Of a stretch of DNA of 64,000 nucleotides, positions 44,033-54,016 are shown piece by piece. A program made the position numbers and the translations under genes. Source of the DNA: Lachnospiraceae bacterium (lineage in GTDB: Bacteria > Bacillota > Clostridia > Lachnospirales > Lachnospiraceae); the NCBI GenBank assembly GCA_910574285.1, contig CAJTAL010000012.1:1-64000 (forward strand). The letters are read 5' to 3'. A model generated the notes under the pieces. It did no database searches. It was not told the DNA's origin and worked only from the letters and a program-made list of their open reading frames with translations. Each line of letters opens with the position of its first letter. Within the stretch, counting starts at the first letter, position 1.

Positions 44033-44653
44033 TTACATAGCAGAATCTTCGTAGGCATTCTGCAAATCTGTCAATGCCTCCCCCAGCAGTGCGTCTGACC
44101 GTACCGCCTCCTGATATGTACTCTGGGTCTCATTCATAAGATCCTGCACATCCTCATGCTGTGCGATCACCTGGATAAAATCCTTCACTTTCTCATCTTC
44201 TACGGCTGCACTGACCTGAAACTCGTCCGTAGTATTCTCAACAATATATAATGTTCCAAGCCCCGGTACTTTCGTATAGATATCTCTTATCTTCATATTA
44301 TACGCGGCAAAAACCACATATGTACTTCTATATAACCCCTGCTTTGTATAAACACATACGTCCTCATAAGACTCTACAAAGCCTGTCTCTTCTCCCTGCT
44401 GCCTGTAATACTCTCTCACAGCATTCGTAATCTCCGGATATTCTTCCTTGCGCAGTGGATTCAGCTCCATCGTCTCGCAGCCGGCGTTCTCCACATTCAC
44501 ATAATCCGAATCCGTCTTTTGTGCTTTTTGGACTTTCGCTTCGGTAAGGCTCGATCCGGCTGTTCCCGCTATAACCGCCGCAAGCACAAACAAGATGCCG
44601 AACATCATTCGCTTTCTGCGGTTTACAGGGCAGTCCTTCTCCTTCCCTTCCAT
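44033..44653 (-). CDS. Membrane-anchored hypothetical protein
   Basis: A 206-aa protein with a short basic start (VNRRKRM), one membrane segment at about 16-36, and a 170-residue outside domain of mixed helix and strand (EYYRQQGEETGFVESYEDVC). The ATG at 44653 has GGAGGT 6 nt upstream. The family is not recognised. Two cysteines, one just after the anchor and one in the outside domain, could pair. It lies just downstream of the tRNA-Arg gene on the same strand. Confidence 0.65.
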   Translation of the reverse strand: MEGKEKDCPVNRRKRMMFGILFVLAAVIAGTAGSSLTEAKVQKAQKTDSDYVNVENAGCETMELNPLRKEEYPEITNAVREYYRQQGEETGFVESYEDVCVYTKQGLYRSTYVVFAAYNMKIRDIYTKVPGLGTLYIVENTTDEFQVSAAVEDEKVKDFIQVIAQHEDVQDLMNETQSTYQEAVRSDALLGEALTDLQNAYEDSAM

Positions 44654-44727
44654 AAGACTACCTCCATATGCACTTATACTTTGCAACTTCCCATCCGCAC
44701 AATACAGATGAAATTGTCACAAAAATA

Positions 44728-44799
44728 CACACCCGGGCGGATTCGAACCGCCGCTCCCGCCTCCGGAGGGCGGTGCTCTATCCCCTGAGCTACGGGTGC
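44728..44799 (-). tRNA. tRNA-Arg (anticodon CCG)
   Basis: A complete cloverleaf of 72 nt without an encoded CCA. The acceptor GCACCCG pairs with CGGGTGT, the first pair being G-U. The D-arm contains GCTCAGGGGATAGAGC, the anticodon arm CCGCC-CTCCGGA-GGCGG with anticodon CCG (reads CGG), and the T-arm GGCGG-TTCGAAT-CCGCC. TATTTTT follows as a terminator-like tract. Confidence 0.96.
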
Positions 44800-44927
44800 A
44801 TAGTCTCTGTCTGCCAAACGGCCTGTCAACAAATCCAAATCAGGCAAACAGCACAATATGAAATTGCATGGATTATTCTACCACATTTATCTGGAAAAGT
44901 AAAGGAAATGATACACATTTCTCTGTA

Positions 44928-46058
44928 TTACTCCCGAAGACTTAAGATTCCGTCCGCCAATATCTTGACATCATCCATGATATAATCGAAAGCGCCTGCT
45001 TTATACAGATTGATCGCGATCAGTCCGACCGGCACTGCCAGGATCATGGCAAGCACGCCTCCCAGCTTGTATCCGGCATAAAGCAATACCAAAGTGACCA
45101 GCGGATTAAGCCCCATGCTGTCCCCCACCAGTTTCGGCTGTATCAACTGACGTACCAACTGTGTCACTCCATATAAGACAAGCAATCCCACAACCATCTT
45201 GTAATCTCCCATCAGGAATTTATAGACCGCCCATGGAATCAAAGCCGTACCGGTCCCGAAGAAGGGCAGGAAATCAAGGAACGCGATCAAAAGCGCCAGC
45301 AGGAAAGCAAAGTGAATCCTTAATATCAGGAACCCCGCCGCCAGCAGCACATAGACCACCACCATGATCTTAAACTGTGCTTTAAAATATCCTCCTACCG
45401 CGTACTTGAAATTATCGACTACCATCGTCATCCGTCTTACCAACGCGTCCGGGGCAATCTGTTTCGACCACCGGAGCACCTCTTCGCGTTCCGCGATGAA
45501 AAAATACGCCGAGATAAATGTCACAATCGTCGCGATCAGTACGGAAGGAATCCCTTTGGCAAACCTTCCCGCCGCCGATACCGTCGGTTCACTGAGTCTG
45601 CCGATGATATCCCCCGCCGTCTTATCCAGATTATTCATAATCGTATGCCAGCCGTCCTGAATCCCCGCCGGAAGCATTCGAAAGAAACCCTTCAGGTTCT
45701 CGCCGATCATATCCATCCCCGATTCCAGTTCCTGGTATATATCCGGGATATCCTGCGTCAGGCTTACAACCTCCCGTGCCAGCGTACTGACCGACAGATA
45801 AGCCAGCAGTCCCACCAGTCCCAGCACACCTATGATGATCAGCGCGGAACCCCATTTTTTAATGAGGTTCACCCTTTTTTCCAGCCAGACCACCACCGGG
45901 CTTGCGACGGACGCAATGAGCCATCCTATGACAAACGGCATGAAAAAACCTAATAATTTATATCCGAAATAAAGGAATAATACCGTTCCTGCCAGGCTGA
46001 AAGCCAGGCTTGCAACTACCTTCCAATACGGACGAGTGCCGTGCATCTCTTCTTTCAT
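44928..46058 (-). CDS. AI-2E family transporter (PerM/YtvI-like)
   Basis: A 376-aa membrane protein with about seven or eight hydrophobic segments and the family pattern: paired N-terminal segments, a helical domain at about 60-150, and the C-terminal PFFGTGTALIPWA and LVGDSMGLNPLVTLVLLYAGYKLGG. Family members export autoinducer-2 or act as ion carriers; the role here is open. The ATG at 46058 follows GGGGGAAG. The gene is followed at some distance by tRNA-Arg. Confidence 0.9.
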   Translation of the reverse strand: MKEEMHGTRPYWKVVASLAFSLAGTVLFLYFGYKLLGFFMPFVIGWLIASVASPVVVWLEKRVNLIKKWGSALIIIGVLGLVGLLAYLSVSTLAREVVSLTQDIPDIYQELESGMDMIGENLKGFFRMLPAGIQDGWHTIMNNLDKTAGDIIGRLSEPTVSAAGRFAKGIPSVLIATIVTFISAYFFIAEREEVLRWSKQIAPDALVRRMTMVVDNFKYAVGGYFKAQFKIMVVVYVLLAAGFLILRIHFAFLLALLIAFLDFLPFFGTGTALIPWAVYKFLMGDYKMVVGLLVLYGVTQLVRQLIQPKLVGDSMGLNPLVTLVLLYAGYKLGGVLAMILAVPVGLIAINLYKAGAFDYIMDDVKILADGILSLRE

Positions 46059-46115
46059 ATTCTTCCCCCATGTATCTGCTTCACCTCTTGTCACACTCTA
46101 AGAACGGACAGAAGC

Positions 46116-46703
46116 CTAAGCCATATAATCCCTTTCAACCAATTCCCACAACTCGTCTCTTCCCTGCTTCGTGACAGAAGAGAAAGGGATCACCGCCGCC
46201 CCTGCCGGAAGAGCGAGCCCCTGTCTTACCACCTTGACCTGCTTATCCTTCTGGCTTCTTTTGATCTTGTCAAACTTCGTAGCAATGATAATCGGGTGGT
46301 ATCCCTGGGAAACGATCCAGTCATACATCATCTTATCATTCGCGGAAGGTTCGTGCCGGATATCGATCAGAAGAAAAACAGCCTTAAGCTGTCTGGAACC
46401 ATGAAGATAACGTTCCACCATCTGCCCCCATTTCTGCTTCTCCTGCTCTGAGACCTTCGCATAGCCATATCCGGGGAGATCCACCAGATAAAGCTCCTGG
46501 TTAATATTATAATAATTGATCGTCTGTGTCTTCCCCGGCGTCGCCGAGATCCGGGCATAGGACTTGCGGTTCATCAGCGCATTGATCAGTGAAGACTTTC
46601 CTACGTTGGATTTCCCGGCGAACGCAATCTCCGGCAGCTTATTTTCCGGCAGTTTACTGGTAATCCCACATACGGTTTCCAAATTTACACTCTTTATAAC
46701 CAT
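46116..46703 (-). CDS. ysxC: Ribosome biogenesis GTP-binding protein YsxC/EngB
   Basis: A 195-aa essential GTPase for large-subunit ribosome assembly. G1 is GKSNVGKSS at about 30-38, G3 is DLPGYGYA at about 75, G4 is TKFDK at about 142, and G5 is SSVTKQG. The full YsxC pattern is present. The ATG lies 2 nt after the lon stop, as in many Firmicutes. Confidence 0.96.
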   Translation of the reverse strand: MVIKSVNLETVCGITSKLPENKLPEIAFAGKSNVGKSSLINALMNRKSYARISATPGKTQTINYYNINQELYLVDLPGYGYAKVSEQEKQKWGQMVERYLHGSRQLKAVFLLIDIRHEPSANDKMMYDWIVSQGYHPIIIATKFDKIKRSQKDKQVKVVRQGLALPAGAAVIPFSSVTKQGRDELWELVERDYMA

Positions 46704-46705
46704 AA

Positions 46706-49066
46706 TTATCTTATCCTTTTACTTTTACTACCTTTATTCCTGCTGACCAGCGCCAGTTTCAGCACCTCATCCATATGCGCCACAGGGATGATCTTCAATC
46801 CTTTCGTGATCTCTCCTGATAGTTCTTCTATATCGGATTTATTCTCCTTCGGAATCAGCACCATCTTGATCCCCGCATTCTTAGCCGCGAGAAGCTTCTC
46901 TTTCAAGCCTCCGATGGGAAGGACTCTGCCTCTCAGTGTAATCTCTCCTGTCATCGCAAGATCCGCCCGCGCTTTTCTTCCGGTAATTGCCGATACCATG
47001 GCGGTCGCCATCGTAATTCCTGCCGACGGTCCGTCTTTGGGAACTGCTCCTTCCGGGATATGGATATGGATGTCGTGATCTTTGAAAAAGCTCTCATCGA
47101 TCTTCTGCTCTTTGCTGACGGAACGGATGTAACTGATCCCGGTTCTTGCGGATTCCTTCATCACGTCGCCCATCTGCCCTGTCAGAAGTATCTCGCCTTC
47201 TCCCGGCATAACGTTCACTTCAATCTGTAAAGTATCCCCGCCTACGCTGGTCCAGGCAAGCCCCCGGACGATTCCGACTTCATCTTCCTCATTTGCCATC
47301 TGATAGATGTAAAGCTCTTTTCCCAGATAATTATGGAGATTCCGTTCTGTTACATGGATGGATTCTTTCTTCTTCTCCAGGATCTCTCTGGCCGACTTCC
47401 TGCAGATATCCCCGATCTTCCGTTCTAACTGCCGGACTCCCGCCTCTTTCGTATAATTGCGCGCCATTTTCCACAGGGCTTTCTTGCTGAAAGTAAGCTG
47501 CTCCGGCTTAAGGCCATGCTTTTCCAACTGCTTCGGAATCAGATGTTCCGTCGCGATGTGCATCTTCTCGTTCTCCGTATAACTGCTGACCTCGATAACC
47601 TCCATCCTGTCCAGAAGCGGTCTTGGAATCGTCTGAAGCGTATTCGCCGTCGTAACAAATAATACCTCCGACAGATCCGTCGGAACCTCCAGATAGTGAT
47701 CCCGGAACTTATGATTCTGCTCGCTGTCCAATACTTCCAACAGCGCGGAGAAGGTATCCCCCTTATAATCATTGCTGACCTTATCAATCTCATCCAGCAA
47801 AAGCAGAGGATTCTTCACTCCTGCCTGCTTTAACCCATTCGCAATCCTTCCGGGCATCGCGCCTACATAAGTCTTCCTGTGTCCGCGGATCTCTGCCTCG
47901 TCGCGCACGCCTCCAAGGGATATCCGCACATAAGGTTTCTTAAGCGCTCTCGCGAGGGAACGCGCGACTGAAGTCTTTCCTGTCCCCGGAGGTCCCACCA
48001 GACACAGGATCGGCGCGTTGCCTTTCTTCGTAAGCGCCCGCACCGCCAGGAACTCCAGCACTCGCTCCTTAACCTTCTCAAGCCCATAATGATCTGCTTC
48101 CAGTATCTCTTTGGCATATCCGATATCCTGATGCTCCTCGCACATCTTATCCCAGGGCATCTCAAGCATCGTTTCAATATACGTCCGAATCACACCGTTC
48201 TCCGCCTGGCTTCCCATCGAATTGCGGAATCTGCGTATCTCCTTATTCAGCTTTTCCTTTACTTCCTCCGGCGCCTCAAGCCCATCCGTCTTCTGCTGGA
48301 ATTCGTCCGCATCCGACAGCGTATTATCATCTCCAAGCTCCTCCCGGATCAGCTTCGCCTCCTCCCGCAGAATGTACTCTCTCTGGTTCTTGTCCACACG
48401 CTCTTTGACTTTGGCCTGTATCTCGTCTTTGACATTTATAATCCGGATCTCGTTGACCAATTTGCACGCCAGCAATTCGTATCGCTGCATGACGTCCGTC
48501 TCCTCCAGGAGCTGCTGCAGTTCTGTATACGGAAACGGAACGTTCGCAGCGATAATATCAATCAGCTTCTTAAGCTCCGACGTACTCTGGATCTGAACAG
48601 CCAATTCCTTCGATAGCTTCGGATTCTTCGCCATATATTCTTTAAAGATATCCTGCATCCCGCGCACCATCCCTGCCCTGTTGTCAGGCTGGCTGATCTC
48701 GTCCGGCAGGGTATCTACATCCGGCATCACCGTCACATTCGCCCGCAGATACGGCTCTTCAAATTCTATCGTATTGATATATGCCCTGGATTCTCCCGTA
48801 ATCAGGACTCTGTTTACTTTCCGCGGCAGCTTGATAATCTGACGGACAGTGGCAATACATCCCACCTGATACACATCCATCCTTCCGGGGTCTTCTACCT
48901 CTCCATCCTTCTGCGCAGTCAGGAATATCTTCTGCTCCCCTTCCACGACTTCATCGATTGCCGCAACAGACTTGGGACGGCTGACATCAAAATGACGCAC
49001 CATCTCCGGCAATATTGTGATTCCCCGTAACGCCACCATCGGCAGACTCATTGTCTCTCTACTCAT
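46706..49066 (-). CDS. lon: ATP-dependent protease Lon
   Basis: A 786-aa protease for damaged and regulatory proteins. It has the N-terminal LON substrate domain (1-200), a helical stretch, AAA ATPase (GPPGTGKTS; LLLDEIDKV), and the C-terminal protease domain with the catalytic serine in KDGPSAGITMAT and the lysine in GGLKEKLLAA. The ATG at 49066 follows TAGGAGA; the longer frame to 49177 runs through the clpX terminator and is rejected. Confidence 0.97.
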   Translation of the reverse strand: MSRETMSLPMVALRGITILPEMVRHFDVSRPKSVAAIDEVVEGEQKIFLTAQKDGEVEDPGRMDVYQVGCIATVRQIIKLPRKVNRVLITGESRAYINTIEFEEPYLRANVTVMPDVDTLPDEISQPDNRAGMVRGMQDIFKEYMAKNPKLSKELAVQIQSTSELKKLIDIIAANVPFPYTELQQLLEETDVMQRYELLACKLVNEIRIINVKDEIQAKVKERVDKNQREYILREEAKLIREELGDDNTLSDADEFQQKTDGLEAPEEVKEKLNKEIRRFRNSMGSQAENGVIRTYIETMLEMPWDKMCEEHQDIGYAKEILEADHYGLEKVKERVLEFLAVRALTKKGNAPILCLVGPPGTGKTSVARSLARALKKPYVRISLGGVRDEAEIRGHRKTYVGAMPGRIANGLKQAGVKNPLLLLDEIDKVSNDYKGDTFSALLEVLDSEQNHKFRDHYLEVPTDLSEVLFVTTANTLQTIPRPLLDRMEVIEVSSYTENEKMHIATEHLIPKQLEKHGLKPEQLTFSKKALWKMARNYTKEAGVRQLERKIGDICRKSAREILEKKKESIHVTERNLHNYLGKELYIYQMANEEDEVGIVRGLAWTSVGGDTLQIEVNVMPGEGEILLTGQMGDVMKESARTGISYIRSVSKEQKIDESFFKDHDIHIHIPEGAVPKDGPSAGITMATAMVSAITGRKARADLAMTGEITLRGRVLPIGGLKEKLLAAKNAGIKMVLIPKENKSDIEELSGEITKGLKIIPVAHMDEVLKLALVSRNKGSKSKRIR

Positions 49067-49131
49067 AAGCAATTCTCCTATTCCAACCAATGTACACTTT
49101 AAGGAACTGTCACCACATTTTATATACAAAG

Positions 49132-49161
49132 GGCGGGCACAATCTGATCCTTGCACCCGCC
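49132..49161 (-). terminator. GC-rich hairpin between clpX and lon
   Basis: On the minus strand GGCGGGTGC pairs with GTGCCCGCC around a 12-nt loop, 8 nt past the clpX stop, followed by CTTTGTATAT. The U-run is weak, so it may lower rather than stop transcription into lon. Confidence 0.65.
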
Positions 49162-49169
49162 TTCTATTC

Positions 49170-50429
49170 TTATGCACTCTCGGACTTTAGTGAAATGCGT
49201 TCACATTCCGGCTCTCCCTTTCCTGTCACGACATCTTCCGTAATACGGCATGCCTTCAACGCATCATCTGACGGTGCCTTATACATGATGTCCATCATGA
49301 TATTCTCCATGATTGCGCGCAGACCTCTTGCTCCGGTCTTTCTCTTCAGTGAAGTCTCCGCTACTGCTTCCAGCGCCTTTTTATCAAATGTCAGCTCTAC
49401 GCCGTCAAGTTCCAGCATTTTCTGATATTGCTTTACAATCGCGTTCCTTGGTTCTGTCAGGATACGCAGCAATGCTTCTTTATCCAGCATCTCTAAGGAT
49501 ACCGTAACCGGCACACGGCCTACGAGTTCCGGTATCAGTCCGAATTTCACGAGATCCTGCGGCAGTACCTGCTTAAGCAGTCTGTCTACATCTTTCTCGT
49601 GCTTGTCACCGATCTCCACATTAAAACCGATGGATTTACGATCAATACGTTTCTCAATAATCTTATCGATCCCTTCAAAAGCGCCTCCGCAGATGAACAG
49701 GATATTCGTCGTATCGATCTGGATCAATTCCTGATGCGGATGTTTTCTTCCGCCCTGCGGCGGTACATTCGCAACGGTTCCCTCCACGATCTTCAGAAGG
49801 GCCTGCTGAACGCCTTCCCCGGATACGTCCCTCGTAATCGACGGATTCTCGGACTTTCTTGTAATCTTATCAATCTCATCGATATAGATAATGCCATATT
49901 CCGCCCGCTCAATGTCGCCGTCCGCAGCCTGGATGATCTTCAGAAGGATGTTCTCCACATCCTCGCCTACATATCCTGCTTCCGTCAGCGCCGTGGCGTC
50001 CGCTATGGCGAAGGGAACACCCAGAATCTTCGCAAGTGTCTGTGCCAGCAGAGTCTTTCCGCAGCCGGTAGGACCAAGCATTAATATATTACTCTTCCCC
50101 AGTTCCACTCCCAGGTCTCTTCCTGCCATAATCCGTTTATAATGATTGTAAACCGCAACCGACAAGACTTTCTTCGCCTCATCCTGCCCAATCACATATT
50201 CATCCAGAAACTCCTTGATCTCCTCCGGTTTCAGCAGATTGATATCTGCAAAAGGATTCCATTGTCTTTCATCGCCATATTCAAACTCTTCTTCCAGAAT
50301 CTCGGTGCACACATCAATACATTCATCGCAGATATATGCCCCGTTGGGTCCCGCGATCAGTTTCCTCACCTGATTCTGGGTCTTATTGCAGAACGAACAT
50401 CTTACCTGGTCGTCGTTCCTTCCTACCAT
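49170..50429 (-). CDS. clpX: ATP-dependent Clp protease ATP-binding subunit ClpX
   Basis: A 419-aa unfoldase that feeds ClpP. It has an N-terminal zinc domain with C11, C14, C35 and C38 (CSFC, CDEC), Walker A GPTGCGKT near 118, Walker [10 protein letters not shown], pore loop GYVGEDVE, and the LGF-type loop near 265 that docks onto ClpP, here IGF (RKSIGFNVE). The ATG at 50429 follows GAGGTG. Its start lies 33 nt after clpP. Confidence 0.97.
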   Translation of the reverse strand: MVGRNDDQVRCSFCNKTQNQVRKLIAGPNGAYICDECIDVCTEILEEEFEYGDERQWNPFADINLLKPEEIKEFLDEYVIGQDEAKKVLSVAVYNHYKRIMAGRDLGVELGKSNILMLGPTGCGKTLLAQTLAKILGVPFAIADATALTEAGYVGEDVENILLKIIQAADGDIERAEYGIIYIDEIDKITRKSENPSITRDVSGEGVQQALLKIVEGTVANVPPQGGRKHPHQELIQIDTTNILFICGGAFEGIDKIIEKRIDRKSIGFNVEIGDKHEKDVDRLLKQVLPQDLVKFGLIPELVGRVPVTVSLEMLDKEALLRILTEPRNAIVKQYQKMLELDGVELTFDKKALEAVAETSLKRKTGARGLRAIMENIMMDIMYKAPSDDALKACRITEDVVTGKGEPECERISLKSESA

Positions 50430-50462
50430 ACTCTCACCTCGTCTAAGGACTTCTTTCAAGCA

Positions 50463-51044
50463 TTAACGGCTCTTGATTACTTCGTCGATCAATCCGTATT
50501 CCTTTGCTTCCTCCGCCGACATGAAGTTATCCCTGTCCGTATCCGCACTGATAACCTCGATGGGCTGTCCTGTGTTCTCTGATAATATTTGATTTAATTT
50601 CTGGCGGGTCTTCAAGATATGCTCTGCCGCGATCTGAATCTCCGTTGCCTGCCCCTGCGCTCCGCCTGACGGCTGATGGATCATGATCTCAGCGTTGGGA
50701 AGGGCAAGTCTCTTTCCTTTCGTCCCTCCCGCCAGCAAGAATGACCCCATACTCGCAGCCATACCAATACAGATCGTCTCTATGTCGCACTTAATATACT
50801 GCATCGTGTCATAAATCGCCATACCTGCCGTCACAGATCCTCCCGGGCTGTTGATATACAGATGAATATCTTTCTCCGGGTCTTCTGCTTCCAGAAACAG
50901 AAGCTGTGCCACGACAATACTTGCCGATACGTCAGATACTTCCTCTCCGAGAAAGATAATCCTGTCTTTCAGCAGCCGTGAATAAATATCGTAAGAACGT
51001 TCTCCCCGGCTCGTCTGTTCAATGACATAAGGTACCAGACTCAT
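50463..51044 (-). CDS. clpP: ATP-dependent Clp protease proteolytic subunit ClpP
   Basis: A 193-aa serine protease subunit that forms the 14-mer chamber. Catalytic residues are Ser98 (GMAASMG) and His123 (MIHQPSGG), with the aspartate at about 172. The N-terminal axial loop and handle region are complete. AGGAGG precedes the ATG. It follows tig by 30 nt. Confidence 0.97.
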   Translation of the reverse strand: MSLVPYVIEQTSRGERSYDIYSRLLKDRIIFLGEEVSDVSASIVVAQLLFLEAEDPEKDIHLYINSPGGSVTAGMAIYDTMQYIKCDIETICIGMAASMGSFLLAGGTKGKRLALPNAEIMIHQPSGGAQGQATEIQIAAEHILKTRQKLNQILSENTGQPIEVISADTDRDNFMSAEEAKEYGLIDEVIKSR

Positions 51045-51074
51045 GTCTATGCCTCCTTTTATCTATGTTATCCT

Positions 51075-52361
51075 TTATTTCTCAACAGCGTTGTTCGTCA
51101 GGAATGTAATTGCCTCCTGCACGGCAACGTCTTCTTTTATCTGCTTCTTCTCCTCTTCGCCCATGAACTCCTTCATCTTATCGGCGTCCATCTGATAGTT
51201 CTTAGCCATCTTGGCAATCTCTTCATCCAGTCTCTCTTCGCTGACCTCGATATTCTCCGCTTTCGCGATCGCTTCCAGTACCAGACGCGTCTCAATGCTC
51301 TTTACAGCCTGTACTCTGATATCTTCCAGCATCTTCTCCCTGGTAATACCGGTGAACGCATAATACTGCTCCATCGTCATGCCCTGAGCCTGGATTCTCC
51401 GTTCAAAATTCTCTGCCATCTGTGATACCTGGGTGTCAACCATCGCTTCCGGGAGCTCATACTGGGCGTTATTCACTGCCTGTTCTACAGCGTCGTCTTC
51501 CTGTTTCTCTTTTCCTTCCTCTATCTTCTTCTCCCTGAGTTTCGCCTCAACATCGGCTTTATATTCATCTAACGTATCAAATTCAGAAACTTCTGACGCA
51601 AATTCGTCGTCAATCTCCGGAAGTTCCTTCGCTTTGATCTCATGAACCTTACATTTGAACAAAGCGGCTTTCCCCTTCAGGTCCTCTGCATGGTACTCTT
51701 CCGGGAATGTCACGTTGACTTCTACGTCGGCTCCTGTCTCCGCGCCGATCAACTGCTCCTCAAAACCAGGAATAAATGAGCCGGAACCAATCTCTAAGGA
51801 ATAGTTCTCACCCTTTCCACCCTCAAACGCAACACCGTCTATGAACCCTTCGTAGTCCAGGATGATCTCGTCGCCCTTCTGTACCGGACGGTCTTCTACC
51901 GTAACTTTTCTTGCATTCTTGTCTGCTTCTTCCTGTATCCTGGCGTCAACCTCATCTGGCGTTACCTCGTCAGAAATCTTCTCCACTTCAAGTCCTTTAT
52001 ACTGTCCAAGCGTTACCTCTGGTTTCAGCGCCACCTCGGCGGTAAAGATAAAAGGTTTTCCCTTTTCGAGCTGGACAACATCGATCTGCGGCCTGGACAC
52101 GATATCTTCTTCGCACTCTTCATATGCCTCTGCATACGCTTTCGGAATCAATACATTCGCCGCATCCTCATAGAAAATCTCCGGTCCGTACATCTTCTCG
52201 ATCATCTGGCGCGGAACCTTTCCCTTGCGGAATCCCGGAAGTGATATCTTATTCTTCTGCTTCTTATATACACTCTGAAGTGCATCTTCTAAATCATCGG
52301 CCGAAACTTCGATCGTCAGTTTTGCCATACTCTTTTCTAATTTCTCTACCTGTAAACTCAT
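51075..52361 (-). CDS. tig: Trigger factor
   Basis: A 428-aa ribosome-bound chaperone. It has an N-terminal ribosome-binding domain with the GFRKGKVPRQMIEK signature at about 44-57, an FKBP-type peptidyl-prolyl isomerase domain at about 155-240 (GDEIILDYEGFIDG; SGSFIPGFEEQLIG), and an all-helical C-terminal chaperone domain. AGGAGG precedes the ATG. It leads the tig-clpP-clpX-lon-ysxC series. Confidence 0.97.
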   Translation of the reverse strand: MSLQVEKLEKSMAKLTIEVSADDLEDALQSVYKKQKNKISLPGFRKGKVPRQMIEKMYGPEIFYEDAANVLIPKAYAEAYEECEEDIVSRPQIDVVQLEKGKPFIFTAEVALKPEVTLGQYKGLEVEKISDEVTPDEVDARIQEEADKNARKVTVEDRPVQKGDEIILDYEGFIDGVAFEGGKGENYSLEIGSGSFIPGFEEQLIGAETGADVEVNVTFPEEYHAEDLKGKAALFKCKVHEIKAKELPEIDDEFASEVSEFDTLDEYKADVEAKLREKKIEEGKEKQEDDAVEQAVNNAQYELPEAMVDTQVSQMAENFERRIQAQGMTMEQYYAFTGITREKMLEDIRVQAVKSIETRLVLEAIAKAENIEVSEERLDEEIAKMAKNYQMDADKMKEFMGEEEKKQIKEDVAVQEAITFLTNNAVEK

Positions 52362-52440
52362 TTATATTTCCTCCTGTTTCTATCCCTCTTTCCGCCAGCC
52401 GGAAAGCCGGGTATACTCTGCTCATTGCATTCACCAAAAA

Positions 52441-52449
52441 AGTATATCA
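52441..52449 (-). promoter_or_regulatory. Extended -10 promoter of the tig operon
   Basis: On the minus strand TGATATACT, an extended -10 element, lies 80 nt before the tig start. A short hairpin rich in CCGGC follows in the leader (52393-52412). No CIRCE element is seen. Confidence 0.45.
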
Positions 52450-52515
52450 CAAACACTTATAAATATCTAGTGCTATATTCACGGAATTTTCGACTCTTTT
52501 TTTCGTCTGCGGGCT

Positions 52516-53187
52516 TCATGATTCATCCAGCCGGAGAATCTGCCTGAACAGACGGTCCATGTCGTCCTCGTCTATCGAAGCGTCTCCGCCCCGCTCTGCA
52601 TATACCCGCAGAGTGACGGTCTCTTTATCCCCATATTGGATATCCATATATGCCGTATCCAACAGCTCATATGCATGGTTAATGATATCGCTTAAGATCA
52701 TCTGGCCTGTCTCTTCTTCCGTCTCCCCTTCATACTCTCCTGCTTCGATCTTCTCCGCCATCTTAAGGGAATCTTCCGTAAGCATGTCCTGGAAGTTCAC
52801 GAACACATCCGCGGGCCAGATATCAACTTCTACTTCATATTCTCTTTTTCCGGTTTTCTTTGCCTCGCCGACACCATAACGCATCGTCAGGAATATCTTC
52901 GACGTCAGTTCCGCGAACCTGGACGTCTTAAGCTCGCCGATATCCATCCCGCTGGTAATATTCGCGGCGACAAACCGGTCGATGGAATCCTGATATGCCC
53001 TCATCAGAGTCTCCTCAGACGCGTCCTCCATGAACCCGGCCGCCCCGGATATCTCTCCCTGGAACGTAAGGTCAAGGAGCGCCTGCACATATCCCGCCGC
53101 GTCAAAGTCCTTCCCGCATCCTGCAGTGCCCAGGATGACGGCGGCACACACGACCCAGATCTTTAGAATATTTTTCTTATTCTTCAT
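52516..53187 (-). CDS. Putative lipoprotein
   Basis: A 223-aa exported protein. The first 24 residues are a lipoprotein signal (basic MKNKKNILK, hydrophobic core, lipobox TAGC with Cys24). The rest is a helical outside domain followed by a strand-rich end (YEVEVDIWPADVFVNFQDML; KETVTLRVYAE). It is similar in layout to the DUF5105/DUF4878-type lipoproteins, but I cannot name it. No clear ribosome binding site is present before the ATG. Confidence 0.7.
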   Translation of the reverse strand: MKNKKNILKIWVVCAAVILGTAGCGKDFDAAGYVQALLDLTFQGEISGAAGFMEDASEETLMRAYQDSIDRFVAANITSGMDIGELKTSRFAELTSKIFLTMRYGVGEAKKTGKREYEVEVDIWPADVFVNFQDMLTEDSLKMAEKIEAGEYEGETEEETGQMILSDIINHAYELLDTAYMDIQYGDKETVTLRVYAERGGDASIDEDDMDRLFRQILRLDES

Positions 53188-53257
53188 TATTTATATATAC
53201 TCTCTATACATTCATTACTGCTTATTTGTCAGCCCTCTGCTTTTCCTGCTGCCTGTT

Positions 53258-53812
53258 CTACTTTCTCTCATAGACGATGGACTCTGCGATCTCATCTGCC
53301 TTTTCCTTCCCAACCAGCACTTCGATCAGCTTCAGTGAAAAATCTATCGCCGTTCCCACTCCCTGACTGGTAATGAGATTACCGTCTACCGTCACCGGCG
53401 CGCCCGTCAGAGCCGCACCCTGGATATCCTTCTCTACACCCGGATAACATGTGACTCTCTTTCCTTTCAAGAGCCCCAGATTACTGAGAACCGTAGGCGC
53501 CGCACAGATCGCTCCGATCTTCTTCCCCTCCTGGAAGAAATCTTTCACAACCCTCTGTACACCCGCATGGCTGTCCAGATTCTTCGTCCCCGGCATACCG
53601 CCCGGAAGCACGATCATATCAGACTCCACGAAGTTCACTTCTTCAAACAGATCTTCTGTCTGTACATTAATCCCATGCGCTCCGTGTACGGTATAGTCTT
53701 CCATAATGGAAACCGTATCCACATAAATCCTCGCTCTTCTCAAAAGATCCACCACGGTTAATCCTTCTACTTCTTCAAATCCGTCCGCCAGAATCACACT
53801 TACTTTTTTCAT
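53258..53812 (-). CDS. DJ-1/PfpI family protein
   Basis: A 184-aa protein of the DJ-1/ThiJ/PfpI superfamily. The family glutamate is in DGFEEVEG at about residue 14-16, and the nucleophile cysteine sits at about 103 in GAICAAPTVL, as in the deglycase/DJ-1 branch. The exact activity (deglycase, chaperone or glyoxalase) cannot be read from sequence. AGGAGG precedes the ATG, and a promoter with a 17-nt spacer lies 55 nt further upstream. Confidence 0.92.
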   Translation of the reverse strand: MKKVSVILADGFEEVEGLTVVDLLRRARIYVDTVSIMEDYTVHGAHGINVQTEDLFEEVNFVESDMIVLPGGMPGTKNLDSHAGVQRVVKDFFQEGKKIGAICAAPTVLSNLGLLKGKRVTCYPGVEKDIQGAALTGAPVTVDGNLITSQGVGTAIDFSLKLIEVLVGKEKADEIAESIVYERK

Positions 53813-53866
53813 GATATTTTCCTCCTTGAATCTCAGGTTTTAATCTTCCAAATATTTTCTTTTTAC

Positions 53867-53895
53867 ATATTATCATTGTTTACTTTTGGTGTAAA
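53867..53895 (-). promoter_or_regulatory. Promoter of the DJ-1 family gene
   Basis: On the minus strand TTTACA (53895-53890), exactly 17 nt, TAATAT (53872-53867). A short dyad GTTTAC/GTAAAC overlaps the -35 box and could be an operator. Confidence 0.55.
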
Positions 53896-53935
53896 CTATA
53901 TTATGCTGTTATTACACTGATTTATATGGTATATA

Positions 53936-53964
53936 TTGACACAAAAATGATTGATCTGTATGCA
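53936..53964 (+). promoter_or_regulatory. Possible promoter of the CYTH gene
   Basis: TTGACA (53936-53941), exactly 17 nt, TATGCA (53959-53964). The -35 is perfect but the -10 is weak. It would give a leader of about 45 nt. Confidence 0.4.
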
Positions 53965-54016
53965 AGGCAAAGGCTGCGGCAGCACAGTCGGCAGAATACG
54001 CTATGGAGGTCCCAAA

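Noticed and set aside
49067-49177. N-terminal extension of Lon
   Set aside because: The longer frame passes through the hairpin after clpX and lacks a ribosome binding site, while TAGGAGA precedes the ATG at 49066.
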